A program made the translations under genes and the position numbers. 64,000 nt of DNA from assembly GCF_030944625.1 (NCBI RefSeq), contig NZ_JAUSXY010000001.1:1116001-1180000 (forward strand). Reading direction: 5' to 3'. Source of the stretch: Arthrobacter sp. SLBN-112 (GTDB taxonomy: Bacteria; Actinomycetota; Actinomycetes; Actinomycetales; Micrococcaceae). Below are positions 54,963 through 63,671 of the stretch, piece by piece (position 1 is the first letter of the stretch; each line of letters starts with the position of its first letter). The notes under the pieces were generated by a model, which was not told the DNA's origin, did not search any database, and saw nothing but the letters and a program-made list of their open reading frames with translations.

Positions 54963-55586
54963 CTAGTGGATCAGGGCCAGCAGGATGCCAACGCCCACGA
55001 AGAGCGCACCGAAGACCCTGCTGAGGACGATTTGGCCCCGCTCGGTGCTGGTGAAGCGCTGGAAGGACCTGGCGGCTGCGGCGAAAAAGAACCACATCAC
55101 CAGGATGTCGATGAACACGATGGTGGCGGTGAGCACCGCGTATTGCGTGAACAGGGGTTGCTCCGGCCGGATGAACTGCGGAGTGAACGCCAGGAAGAAC
55201 ACGATCGCCTTCGGGTTCAGCAGGTTGACCCAGAATCCGCGCCGGAAGATGGACCACGCCGGCTCATTGCGCAGGGCGGCGGCCTCCTCCCGGGCGGCCG
55301 TGGGCTTGCTCAGGAACTGGCGGATGCCCAGGTACACCAGGTAGGCGGCACCGGCGTAGCGGATCACATTGAAGGCCACGGGCGAGCTTGCCACCAGCAC
55401 CCCCACACCCAGGGCCACAATCAGCACGTGCACCACCAGGGCCGCCTGCTGGCCCAGGATTCCCCAGATGGACCGGCGGAACCCCGCGTTCAGCGAGTTG
55501 CTCATGGTGTTGATGGCCCCGGCACCCGGGGTGAAGCTGATGAGGGCGCCGGCACCCGCAAGGGCCAGCCACAGGGAAGATTCCAC
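54963..55586 (-). CDS. LysE/RhtB family amino acid exporter
   Basis: This 207-residue membrane protein has about six helices and the LysE/RhtB pattern: GALISFTPGAGAINTMSNSL (TPGP/GA motif), GILGQQAALVVHVLIVALG, AAYLVYLGIRQF and FWVNLLNPKAIVFFLAFTPQF. It exports amino acids such as homoserine, threonine or lysine; the exact one is unknown. GTG start with AGGA in front. It follows the methyltransferase gene by 40 bp. Confidence 0.9.
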   Translation of the reverse strand: MESSLWLALAGAGALISFTPGAGAINTMSNSLNAGFRRSIWGILGQQAALVVHVLIVALGVGVLVASSPVAFNVIRYAGAAYLVYLGIRQFLSKPTAAREEAAALRNEPAWSIFRRGFWVNLLNPKAIVFFLAFTPQFIRPEQPLFTQYAVLTATIVFIDILVMWFFFAAAARSFQRFTSTERGQIVLSRVFGALFVGVGILLALIH

Positions 55587-55626
55587 TCATCAATCCTAGG
55601 GCGGGCAGCACGCCCCGGCTTCAGCG

Positions 55627-56445
55627 CTAGGCCCGGGCGATGACTTCGCCGTTGGGGATCAGGAACCAGCCGTCGTCGGTGGAGCCCCAGCGGTGCCAGC
55701 CGGCGGAAATCCTGGCCAGGTCCGCCGGGTTGGCGAATCCGTATTCCAGTGCCTGCTCGGCGAAGGCTGAGTGCAGCACCCGCTCACCCCACACGCGCGC
55801 CTGCCAGCGGCGCTGTTGGGCCGTGGCGTACAACCAGTTGCTGCTGCTGGGGGCGACGTCGCTGAACCCCGCGGACTGGGCCCAGCTGACCAGCCGGCGC
55901 CCGGCGTCGGGCTCTGCTCCGTTGCGGCGGGCAATCCGCTGGTACAGGTCCATCCACTCGTCCAGCTCCGGGATGGCCGGGTACCAGCTCATCCCGTGGA
56001 AGTCCGCATCACGGACCGCCACGATGCCGCCGGGCTTGGCCACGCGGCGCATCTCACGCAAGGCCTCCACGGGGTCGGTCAGGTGCTGGAGCACCTGGTG
56101 GGCGTGGACGAGGTCGAACGTTTCGTCGGCGAAGTCAAGGTCGTAGATGTTGCCGGCAACGAATTCAACGTTGGGAACGCCGCGTTCGACGGCGAGGGCC
56201 TGGGCCTGGGCGATGATGTCCGGCGAGCGGTCCAAGCCGGTGACGTGCCCGGGGTTGACCAGCGCGGCAAAGTCGCAGGTGATGCTGCCCGGCCCGCAGC
56301 CAACGTCGAGCAGCGCTGTTCCCGGCGTGAGGTGCGGGAGGACGAACGCCGCGGAATTTTCGGCGGTCCTGGCGGCATGGGCGCGGACCACCGATTCGTG
56401 GTGGCCGTGCGTGTAGACGTCTTCCTCTGGCTGCTGCGCACTCAT
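55627..56445 (-). CDS. Class I SAM-dependent methyltransferase
   Basis: This 272-residue protein has the SAM-binding motif I LLDVGCGPGSITCDFA, motif II region GNIYDLDFADETFDLVHAHQ and LREMRRVAKPGGIVAVRD, typical of UbiE/Methyltransf_11-type enzymes. The C-terminal 120 residues, with WYPAIPELDEWMDLYQRIA, are similar to small-molecule methyltransferases. ATG 56445 is preferred over a TTG at 56451. The substrate is unknown. Confidence 0.88.
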   Translation of the reverse strand: MSAQQPEEDVYTHGHHESVVRAHAARTAENSAAFVLPHLTPGTALLDVGCGPGSITCDFAALVNPGHVTGLDRSPDIIAQAQALAVERGVPNVEFVAGNIYDLDFADETFDLVHAHQVLQHLTDPVEALREMRRVAKPGGIVAVRDADFHGMSWYPAIPELDEWMDLYQRIARRNGAEPDAGRRLVSWAQSAGFSDVAPSSSNWLYATAQQRRWQARVWGERVLHSAFAEQALEYGFANPADLARISAGWHRWGSTDDGWFLIPNGEVIARA

Positions 56446-56515
56446 AACCAAACGCTACTCCCAACCGGGCTGCGGTTGCCGCTCCTCCGGGGCGCCAAAC
56501 CACAAAAACCGGGGC

Positions 56516-57052
56516 TTATCCGGGTTGGCCGTCCTTGGGTTGTTCGTCGTCGGAGGCGGCCCGGGCCGCGGCGGTGGCCTCGATCATCGCGGTCATGAAG
56601 CGGGTCACCGTTTCCAGCTCCGCCGGGGAGAACCCCGCCATGGCGCCGTCCATGTGCTGCGCCAGCGGGGCGAAGATGGCGCCGCCTTCCCGGAAGGCCT
56701 TGGGCGTCATCTTCAGCTGGACCTGGCGCCGGTCCGTTGCGTGCCGTTCGCGGACCACGTGCCCCGAGTTGTCCAGCCTGTCGATCAGTGCCGTGGTGGC
56801 GGGAGAACTCAGGTTCAGTTCCTTCCGCAGCACGCCGGGGGTCACCACCTCGCCCCTGGCGGTGTGGCGCATGATCACCGCCAGGGCATTCATGTCCGTC
56901 CGGTGCATGTCCTTGCGGTCTCCGGCCGCGTCCACGTACCGGTTCGCCTCGATGGTGAACTCCTGCAGAAGCCGAAGCAGGGGGTTCGGCGGGCCGAATT
57001 CGGGTCCGGCCTGGGGGAAGGCTGGGGACCCGGGGGCACTCTGTCCAGCCAT
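56516..57052 (-). CDS. MarR family transcriptional regulator
   Basis: This 178-residue MarR-type regulator starts at ATG 57052 with GGGAGG five bases upstream. The winged helix contains TPGVLRKELNLSSPATTALIDRL and HVVRERHATDRRQVQLKMTP, the DNA-contacting wing. It is divergent from the MMPL transporter gene, and a palindrome in the intergenic region is a likely operator, so it probably represses that exporter. A longer frame to 57217 overlaps the operator and is unlikely. Confidence 0.9.
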   Translation of the reverse strand: MAGQSAPGSPAFPQAGPEFGPPNPLLRLLQEFTIEANRYVDAAGDRKDMHRTDMNALAVIMRHTARGEVVTPGVLRKELNLSSPATTALIDRLDNSGHVVRERHATDRRQVQLKMTPKAFREGGAIFAPLAQHMDGAMAGFSPAELETVTRFMTAMIEATAAARAASDDEQPKDGQPG

Positions 57053-57204
57053 GCCCACCTCCCTTCCGCCGTTAACGATCGCGTTCCTGCCGGGCCTTTT
57101 CTGCCCGACCGTACTGACGGATATTACTTCAGCCGCCTGAGCCTCGGCCCTTACGTACGGTCCGGACCTACTGGCGGCGCACTCAAAAAAAGCTTGACTG
57201 GCAC

Positions 57205-57225
57205 TTATCTCTATCATGGAGATAA
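57205..57225. promoter_or_regulatory. MarR-type operator between marR and the MMPL gene
   Basis: TTATCTC-N7-GAGATAA is a perfect 21-bp palindrome in an AT-rich stretch. TTGACT, a -35-like element for the MMPL direction, lies just to its left at 57194-57199. The palindrome is about 49 bp before the MMPL start. Confidence 0.7.
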
Positions 57226-57273
57226 TCTATGATGGAATCAATACTACCCACGGCACCCCTGATGGAAGGCATC

Positions 57274-59472
57274 ATGAAACGAACAAAAGTCGCAGAGCGT
57301 GTCCCGTTCTGGCTGCGGTGGCTCATCCCCCTCGTCCTGGTCGTGGCCTGGCTGGGACTCGCCGGGGTGGGCGGCCCCACGTTCGGCCGCCTGGACGAGG
57401 TCTCCAGCAATGACCAGGCATCCTTCCTGCCCGCCAGCGCCGAAGCGACCGAGGCGCAGGACTGGCAGGCAAAGTTCCGGGACTCGGACGAGGTCCCCGG
57501 CATCATCGTCATCGAAAACACGGCCGCCTTCACCCCCGCAGAGCTGGGAGAGCTGGCCACGCTCAAGACCAGCCTCGAAGGCCTCAAGCTGGGCAGCACC
57601 GTGATCGGCCCGATCCCGTCCAAGGACGCCAAGGCCGTCCAGTTCGTTGTCCCCATCGGTTCCTCCACCGAGGTCAAGGACGCCGTCAAGGAACTCCGGG
57701 ACACGGTATCCACAGCAGCACCGGCGGGAACGCAAACGTTCGTGACTGGACCCGCAGGGCTGGCCGCCGACCTTACCGCCGCGTTCGGCGGCATCGACGG
57801 CATCCTGCTGCTCGTGGCCCTGTCCGCCGTCTTCGTGATCCTGCTGATCGTCTACCGGTCCCTGCTGCTGCCCGTCATGGTGCTGCTGACCTCCGTCTTT
57901 GCCCTCTGCGCGGCCATCCTCCTGGTCTTCGGCATGGCCAAAGCCGGCTGGATCCAGCTCAACGGCCAAAGCCAGGGCATCCTCTCCATCCTGGTGATCG
58001 GCGCGGCCACGGACTACGCCCTGCTCTTCGTGGCCCGCTTCCGGGAAGCGCTCGCCCACACCACCAACCGGACCGCCGCAGTCCTGACCGCCTGGAAGGC
58101 CTCTTTCGAGCCCATCCTGGCCTCCGGCGCCACCGTGATCATCGCCCTGCTGTGCCTGCTCTTCTCGGACCTCAACTCCAACAAGGCCCTCGGCCCGGTT
58201 GCCGCCGCCGGCATCCTGTGCGCCCTGTTCGCCGCGCTGACCCTGCTGCCCGCACTGATGGCGCTCCTGGGCCGGGCCGCGTTCTGGCCCTTCCGCCCCA
58301 AACTGGTCCCCGCCGACCAGCGCGAACCCGAACTGGTCACCGGGCTGGAAGGGCAAAAGGGCCTGTGGCGCGCCACCGGGTCCCTGGTGTCACGCCGGCC
58401 CAGGACTGTATGGGTGGCTTCCGTCCTCCTGCTCCTGGTGGCCGCCGGCGGCCTGCTGCAGCTCAAAGCCAACGGCGTGCCGCAAACGGACGTCATCCTC
58501 ACAGCCTCCAACGCCGTTGACGGCCAGGACGCGCTGGCGCGCCACTTCGACGCCGGCAGCGGCAGCCCCGCCGTCGTGGTTGCGGACCAGGCCAAGGCCG
58601 CCGAAGTACTGGACCGGGTCAAAGCGAACGACGGCGTGGGCGAGGCTTATCTCCTGGCCCCGGGCAGCGTGCCCATCACCGGAGCCCCCGGAGCTCCCGG
58701 CACCCCGGACGTGAGGGACGGGAAGGTCCTCATCAACGCCACACTGAACGACGCGGCGGATTCCCTGCAGGCCGAGGAAACCATCAAGGCCCTCCGCAGC
58801 GAGGTCAAAGCGGTTGATCCCGGTGCGCTGGTGGGCGGCGTCACCGCCACGGCCCTGGACACCAACACCACCGCCCAGCACGACCTCGTGGTCATCATTC
58901 CCGTGGTCCTGGTGGTGATCCTCTTCATCCTGATGCTGCTGCTGCGCTCCATCGTGGCCCCGGTCCTGCTGGTGCTCTCCGTGGTGCTGTCCTACGCCGC
59001 CGCGCTCGGTGTGTCCGCGTTCGTCTTCAACAACATCTTCGGATTCCCCGGAGCGGATGCCACTGTCCCGCTGTTCGGCTTCGTGTTCCTGGTGGCCCTG
59101 GGCGTGGACTACAACATCTTCCTGATGAGCCGGGTCCGGGAAGAATCGCTCAAGCACGGCACCAGGCCCGGGATCCTGCGGGGCCTGGGCGTGACCGGGG
59201 GCGTGATCACCTCCGCGGGCGTGGTGCTGGCCGCCACGTTTGCCGCCCTTGGCGTCATCCCCATCATGTTCCTGGTGCAGCTGGCCTTCATCGTGGCGTT
59301 CGGCGTGCTGCTGGACACCGTGCTGGTGCGCTCGCTGCTGGTACCGGCGCTCGCCTACGATATCGGCCCGAAGATCTGGTGGCCCGGCAAACTGGCCCGC
59401 GCCCAGGCAGGGCCGGGCACCCGGTCCCGGGAGCCCGGCGTCGAGCCCCGCACGGAGGTCCCCACCCGCTGA
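57274..59472 (+). CDS. MMPL family RND-type transporter
   Basis: This 732-residue membrane protein has 12 expected helices in two halves, each with a large extracytoplasmic loop. GAATDYALLFVARFREAL and VALGVDYNIFLMSRVREES are the paired GxxxDY motifs that carry the proton-relay aspartates of MMPL/RND transporters. The start ATG 57274 has GGAAGG just in front; an ATG at 57229 would overlap the operator. Export of lipids, drugs or metabolites is the family role. The divergent MarR protein is its likely repressor. Confidence 0.9.
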   Translation: MKRTKVAERVPFWLRWLIPLVLVVAWLGLAGVGGPTFGRLDEVSSNDQASFLPASAEATEAQDWQAKFRDSDEVPGIIVIENTAAFTPAELGELATLKTSLEGLKLGSTVIGPIPSKDAKAVQFVVPIGSSTEVKDAVKELRDTVSTAAPAGTQTFVTGPAGLAADLTAAFGGIDGILLLVALSAVFVILLIVYRSLLLPVMVLLTSVFALCAAILLVFGMAKAGWIQLNGQSQGILSILVIGAATDYALLFVARFREALAHTTNRTAAVLTAWKASFEPILASGATVIIALLCLLFSDLNSNKALGPVAAAGILCALFAALTLLPALMALLGRAAFWPFRPKLVPADQREPELVTGLEGQKGLWRATGSLVSRRPRTVWVASVLLLLVAAGGLLQLKANGVPQTDVILTASNAVDGQDALARHFDAGSGSPAVVVADQAKAAEVLDRVKANDGVGEAYLLAPGSVPITGAPGAPGTPDVRDGKVLINATLNDAADSLQAEETIKALRSEVKAVDPGALVGGVTATALDTNTTAQHDLVVIIPVVLVVILFILMLLLRSIVAPVLLVLSVVLSYAAALGVSAFVFNNIFGFPGADATVPLFGFVFLVALGVDYNIFLMSRVREESLKHGTRPGILRGLGVTGGVITSAGVVLAATFAALGVIPIMFLVQLAFIVAFGVLLDTVLVRSLLVPALAYDIGPKIWWPGKLARAQAGPGTRSREPGVEPRTEVPTR

Positions 59473-59475
59473 CGC

Positions 59476-60417
59476 TCAACCCTGCCGCCGCCACCAGTCC
59501 ACGGTGGCGGCGGCAGCCGCGTCCAGGGGAGTGGGCCGGATGCCGAGGGCGGCTTCCGAGCGCGCCGAATCCATCACGAACGGGTGCTCGAACTGGTAGC
59601 GCGTCTCCGCCAACTCCCGCATGTCCGTGGAAAAGAACCCCGCCGCCCGCAGGGCCCAGCCAGGCAGGACGCGGACCTTGGGTGCCCGCACACCGGCAGC
59701 CTGGGCGAAGGCCTGGACAAGCTCCCGCTGTGTCAATGCCGGTCCGGTGGGAGCGTGCCATACCGAATTCCAGGCAGCGGGACTGGCGGCCGCGGCGATC
59801 ATCGCGGCGGCGAGGTCCGGGACATAGGTAAAGGAGTGCGGCCGGCCCGCGCTCCCCACCACGCTGACATTCCGGCCGGCAAGTACGGGGACCACGATGC
59901 GCTCGCCGCCGTGCGCCATCCGGACCCGCGGGCCAAAGAAATCGCCGGCCACCACGCTGACGGTGGACGCTGCCGACGCCTGCCTGGCCTGGAGCAACGC
60001 CTGGAGCAACTGGGTGCGCACGCCGCGTTTGCCGCCGGTTGCCCGGCGCGGGGCGTCCTCGGTCATCACGCGGTCCGGCTCGCTGTAGGAGTACAGGCTT
60101 TCCGGAAAGACGACGACGGTGCCCGCCTCATGCGCCGCGTTCAACACCGCCTGCTCAGCTGCAGGCAGTTCGGCCTCCCAGGCTGCAGCGCTGTAGGACG
60201 AGCCGTGGATGCAGTGGAAGACGGCATCCACGCCGGCAACGACGCTCCGGAGCATTTCCGGATCCTTTGCGTCTCCCTTGATCAGCTCGATCAGCGGATG
60301 TTCGGGCCCGCTGCCGGACCGGGTGACCACACGGACGTGGTGTCCATCGGCCGCGAGCTGTTCGGCAACCGTCCAGCCCACCGGCCCCGCACCGGTGACG
60401 ACATAGTTCTTGCGCAT
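59476..60417 (-). CDS. NAD-dependent epimerase/dehydratase family protein (SDR)
   Basis: This 313-residue extended-SDR protein has the NAD-binding start NYVVTGAGPVGWTVAEQLA and AVFHCIHGSSY. The usual YxxxK pair is not obvious: the region LYSYSEPDRVMTED lacks the lysine four residues after tyrosine, so it may belong to the atypical, non-catalytic or NmrA-like side. ATG 60417 has AGGAGG in front. It is divergent from a TetR gene with several shared operator sites, so that protein probably controls it. Confidence 0.85.
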   Translation of the reverse strand: MRKNYVVTGAGPVGWTVAEQLAADGHHVRVVTRSGSGPEHPLIELIKGDAKDPEMLRSVVAGVDAVFHCIHGSSYSAAAWEAELPAAEQAVLNAAHEAGTVVVFPESLYSYSEPDRVMTEDAPRRATGGKRGVRTQLLQALLQARQASAASTVSVVAGDFFGPRVRMAHGGERIVVPVLAGRNVSVVGSAGRPHSFTYVPDLAAAMIAAAASPAAWNSVWHAPTGPALTQRELVQAFAQAAGVRAPKVRVLPGWALRAAGFFSTDMRELAETRYQFEHPFVMDSARSEAALGIRPTPLDAAAAATVDWWRRQG

Positions 60418-60442
60418 GTGTTCCTCCTGGGAAAATTCATTG

Positions 60443-60526
60443 CGAGAGCGGTGCTCTCGGTAACAGCATGAGCTGAGTGCGTCGGTCTTGTCAAGAGCAC
60501 TGCTCTCATTTGATGCCACCGCTCTC
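60443..60526. promoter_or_regulatory. TetR operator cluster between the epimerase and tetR genes
   Basis: CGAGAGC-GGT-GCTCTCG at 60443-60459 is a perfect 17-bp palindrome. AGAGC-ACT-GCTCT (60494-60506) repeats the design, and a half site GCTCTC lies at 60521-60526 close to the tetR start. Together they could repress both divergent genes. Confidence 0.75.
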
Positions 60527-60535
60527 GGTTGTGGC

Positions 60536-61303
60536 ATGCTGGAGCTTGTGACGGACACAGAGAAAACGGACGCAACGGCCACCCCGGCGGCTTCCGCCCG
60601 GGCCCTGACGCCCAGGCAGCGGGCCCGGACGCAGACCGTGGCCGACATCGTCCGGCTGGGACGGCGCCACCTGGCCCTGCATGGGGCCGCGGCACTCTCC
60701 CTCAGGGCAGTGGCCAGGGACCTGGGGGTGGTGTCCTCGGCGGTGTACCGCTATGTGGAAAGCCGGGATGAGCTACTGACGCTGCTGCTGATTGATGCCT
60801 TCAACGAGCTGGGGGACGAGGTGGACGCCGCCATCGAGGCCGTTCCAGGCGATGACCATGCCGGCCGCTTCATGGCCTGGGGCCGAGCCGTCCGGACGTG
60901 GGCGCTGCGGGAGCCTGCCAGCTACGCGCTCCTCTTCGGCAGCCCGGTGCCCGGCTACAACGCCCCCGCCGAACGGACCACCGGCCCCGGCACCCGCGTG
61001 ATAATCGCACTGATCGGCATTCTGGAGTCTGCCTTCCGGGCGGGACGGCTGGCCGTGGAGGGCGGGGCGCGGGCCGGGATCCCGGCCGCGCTCCAGGCCG
61101 ACCTGGCGGCCATCCGAAAGCAGTTCGGACTCACCGTCCCCGAGGAACTCGTGGCCCGGGGGCTCCTGGTGTGGAGCGCAGTGTTTGGTGCCGTCAGCTT
61201 TGAGGCCTTCAGGCAATACGGGCCCGACACCTTCAGTGTTCCGGCCGAACTTTTCGACCACAACCTTGCCGTCCTTGCCGGTGTCGCGGGGCTGCAGGCA
61301 TAG
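60536..61303 (+). CDS. TetR family transcriptional regulator
   Basis: This protein of about 255 residues has a TetR helix-turn-helix (LGRRHLALHGAAALSL, AVARDLGVVSSAVYRYVESR) after a 35-residue tail, and a C-terminal TetR_C_33-like domain (PASYALLFGSPVPGYNAP). The start may be ATG 60536 or GTG 60548, which has GGAG three bases before it. It is divergent from the epimerase gene with repeated palindromes between, so it probably regulates that gene and itself. Confidence 0.88.
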   Translation: MLELVTDTEKTDATATPAASARALTPRQRARTQTVADIVRLGRRHLALHGAAALSLRAVARDLGVVSSAVYRYVESRDELLTLLLIDAFNELGDEVDAAIEAVPGDDHAGRFMAWGRAVRTWALREPASYALLFGSPVPGYNAPAERTTGPGTRVIIALIGILESAFRAGRLAVEGGARAGIPAALQADLAAIRKQFGLTVPEELVARGLLVWSAVFGAVSFEAFRQYGPDTFSVPAELFDHNLAVLAGVAGLQA

Positions 61304-61406
61304 GCGTCCTGCGAGGGGGTGCGTATAGCCCTGTTGGCAGCCGTGCGGCGTCGGTAGACTGCCAGTGCGCCCGCCCGGACGCGGAGTCTCGAAGGAGAGA
61401 TGCACC

Positions 61407-61701
61407 ATGACTGAGAACCCTGAAGTTGAAGTGGAGGAAACCCGCAAGGGCAGCAGCGCCCCTGGCCTGGAGGGTGAAGGCGGCCAGTACGTGGACGGTG
61501 GACTACGGAACCGCGGGCACCATCAACGAGCCGGAACCGGAATCGGACGGCGAATACGAGGAAGGCAACTACGGCGACGCCGGAACCACCGGAGGCGCGC
61601 GCACGGAAGACGCCATCCGCGAGGGCCTGACCGACGGCCAGGTCCAATCGACCGCGGAAGAGCGTGGTCCGTTGCACGGGCGTCCGGACTCCGACCGGTA
61701 A
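61407..61701 (+). pseudogene. Acidic 97-residue hypothetical protein, one-base frameshift
   Basis: ATG 61407 has GAAGGAGA in front. The first frame gives TENPEVEVEETRKGSSAPGL and EGEGGQYVDG, then turns into a basic Arg-rich tail, a sure sign of the wrong frame. The next frame continues acidic, with DYGTAGTINEPEPESDGEY and AIREGLTDGQVQS, and stops at 61701. One extra G at 61500-61501 explains it. The corrected protein is polar, acidic and probably disordered. I recall similar small proteins in related genomes but no function. Confidence 0.65.
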
Positions 61702-61771
61702 GCACCCCTGCCGGCCCGTTTCCCGCGCAGCTGCGTGACGGGCCGCCGTCGACATTCCCGGGCAGGCATGC

Positions 61772-63077
61772 CTAGCGGCGGGCGGATTCCGGAACTGCGC
61801 CCGCGGCGATGCCTTCCGTGGTGTCCGCGTGCGGTCCGGCGTCCGTGGGCGCCACTGTGACGTCCGCTGCCGGTTCGGCATCCTTGCTGCGGGCGCGGCT
61901 GATCGCAGCGACGGCGGCCAGGACCGTCACCAGGCCGCCATACGCGTAGGTGGTGACCGGGAGGGACAGCATGGGGGCCAGCAGGCCGGCCAGCACCGCC
62001 GGAACGCCGAACGCCGTGTAGGCCACCACGAAGAGCGAGGCGAACGTACCGGCACGTTCGTGGTCCTCCACCAGCGGGCTGATGGACCGGATCACGCCCA
62101 TGAACGCCGTGCCAAAGCCGGCGCCGGCCACCACTACGGCAGCCAGGAACAGGCCGAACGAGTCCAGTCCGATGGCCAGCAGGGACAGCGCGGTCCCCAG
62201 GGCCAAAGCCGTGGTGCCGAAGATGGTGATGGTGCGGGCGCCGAACCTGTGCAGGCAGGCAGCTGTGGCGGCGCCGGTGCCGGCCAGGATGGTGATCACC
62301 ATGCCTTGCCACAGGTGCTCCTTGATGCCGAACGTGGTGTGGACGATCGCGGCGCCGAGCGAGAGGTACAGCCCGCCCGTGGCCCAGCCGGCAAACACGG
62401 CCGGGGCGCCGGAGATGAATCCGCGGCGGGCGGCGGGCGGCAGGGTCAGGTGGGGCTTGAGCGAGGCCGTCACCCCGGGGGTCCGGGGCGAGGTTTCGGG
62501 GGGCGGCCCACACCAGCGCCGCGAACACCGCGTACAGGACGGTCAGCGAAACGAAGACCAGGGTGCGCGGCTCCGCCAGCAGATCCAGCAGCAGCCCGGA
62601 CATCAGGGCGCCCAGTGCCAGGCCGCCCAGCGGCGCCACGGTGTTCCAGGCGGCACTGGAGCCGGGGTGGTCCTCGGCTTCCAGGTCCGCGATGGTTGCG
62701 GAGAGCGTGGTCAGCAGGATGCCGCTGGCGATGCCCTGCAGTACGCGGGCCACCAGGAGCATGGCCAGTGAATCGGCCACCAGGAAGGCCGTGACGCTGC
62801 ATGCGAGCAGGATGAAGGCTGCGCTGATCACCGGCCTGCGGCCCAGATGGTCCGAAATGGAGCCGAAGACCAGCAGGGCTGCCAGCAATGCCACGGCGTA
62901 AACGGCAAAGATCCCGGTGGTTGCCACGGGCAGCAGGTGCAGCTGCTCCTGGAGGGTGGGGTAGAAGGGCGACGGCGCGCTGGCTCCGGCCATCATCGCT
63001 GCCGTTGCAGCCGCGATCAGGACAAAGCCCAGCCGCCGGCGGGCCTCTTGGGGCCGGACTGCGGGGGAGTGCGTCAA
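61772..63077 (-). pseudogene. MFS transporter, one-base frameshift in the middle
   Basis: The N-terminal half (from 63077 down to about 62504) encodes six helices with GFVLIAAATAAMMAGASAPS, VFGSISDHLGRRPVI (motif A) and ARVLQGIASGILLTTLSA. After LVWAAP the frame turns basic. The other frame continues ETSPRTPGVTASLKPHL and then six more helices (SGAPAVFAGWATGGLYLSLG) to the stop at 61772. A run of six G at 62498-62503 where five are expected explains the break. The corrected length is about 434 residues. The start is probably TTG 63077 with AAGGCGG upstream; ATG 63128 would overlap an operator. It is divergent from an ArsR-like regulator. Confidence 0.8.
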
Positions 63078-63108
63078 AATGAGCCGCCTTCTGCGTAGGT
63101 GGGGGTGG

Positions 63109-63170
63109 TTCGAAAATAATCGAAACATCAGCCTACTGGCAGTGGCGGCATTGGTTCAACTAAAGTCGAA
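63109..63170. promoter_or_regulatory. Two operator dyads between the MFS and ArsR-like genes
   Basis: TTCGA-N6-TCGAA (63109-63124) and TTCAACTAAAGTCGAA (63155-63170, one mismatched pair) are both 16 bp, with centres 46 bp apart. The second lies directly before the regulator's GTG, where it would block transcription of both genes. Confidence 0.65.
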
Positions 63171-63172
63171 CT

Positions 63173-63496
63173 GTGGCTACACCGGCGAACCTTCCCCATC
63201 CCGAACGCGCGGACCTCCATTTGCCCAGCGTGCTTTTTGCCCTGAGTGACCCCGACCGGCTGGAGATCGCGCGCCAGCTGCGTGCCGGCCCCCTTGATAT
63301 GGCCGAGTGCGCGCTGAGTAACCCGGACATGCCCAAGTCCACCAAGTCCCATCTGATGAAGGTGCTCCGCGAGGCCGGCGTGATCCGCAACGAGGCCAAT
63401 GGGCGCGGCCGCCGCCTGACCTTGCGCACGGAGGACCTGGATGCGCGGTTCCCCGGACTCCTCGCGGCAGTGCTGGACGCGCCGGGTACGGACTGA
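63173..63496 (+). CDS. ArsR-like winged-helix transcriptional regulator
   Basis: This 107-residue protein has a winged-helix domain: LPSVLFALSDPDRLEIARQL, then MPKSTKSHLMKVLREAGVI as the recognition helix, and GRGRRLTLRTEDL as the wing. It resembles ArsR/HTH_20-type repressors without metal-binding cysteines, apart from the C in MAECALSN. The GTG start at 63173 has no ribosome site, so translation may be leaderless. It is divergent from the MFS transporter, its likely target. Confidence 0.85.
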   Translation: MATPANLPHPERADLHLPSVLFALSDPDRLEIARQLRAGPLDMAECALSNPDMPKSTKSHLMKVLREAGVIRNEANGRGRRLTLRTEDLDARFPGLLAAVLDAPGTD

Positions 63497-63554
63497 CGCC
63501 GGCGCACTGTGGCGCCGGCCGCCGTCGTGCGCCCTCTTTGTACGCCGTGAGCAA

Positions 63555-63629
63555 AGTTGAGCGTACTTCGCTCAACTTCGGTTGACATCTGTTGAGCCCT
63601 GAGTAAAGTTGAGCCCAGAACGCTCAATC
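63555..63629 (+). promoter_or_regulatory. dnaK promoter flanked by two HspR-type inverted repeats (HAIR)
   Basis: AGTTGAGC-N7-GCTCAACT (63555-63577) and AGTTGAGC-N7-GCTCAATC (63607-63629) are close matches to the HAIR operator of the HspR repressor, each with the 7-bp spacer. Between them lies a -35 TTGACA (63582-63587) with a -10-like TAAAGT (63604-63609) 16 bp on; the second HAIR overlaps the -10. The dnaK start is 43 bp further downstream. Confidence 0.85.
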
Positions 63630-63671
63630 ATTGGGCGCCAGCCAGTTTCCAAGGAAAGAAGGAAGCAACAC

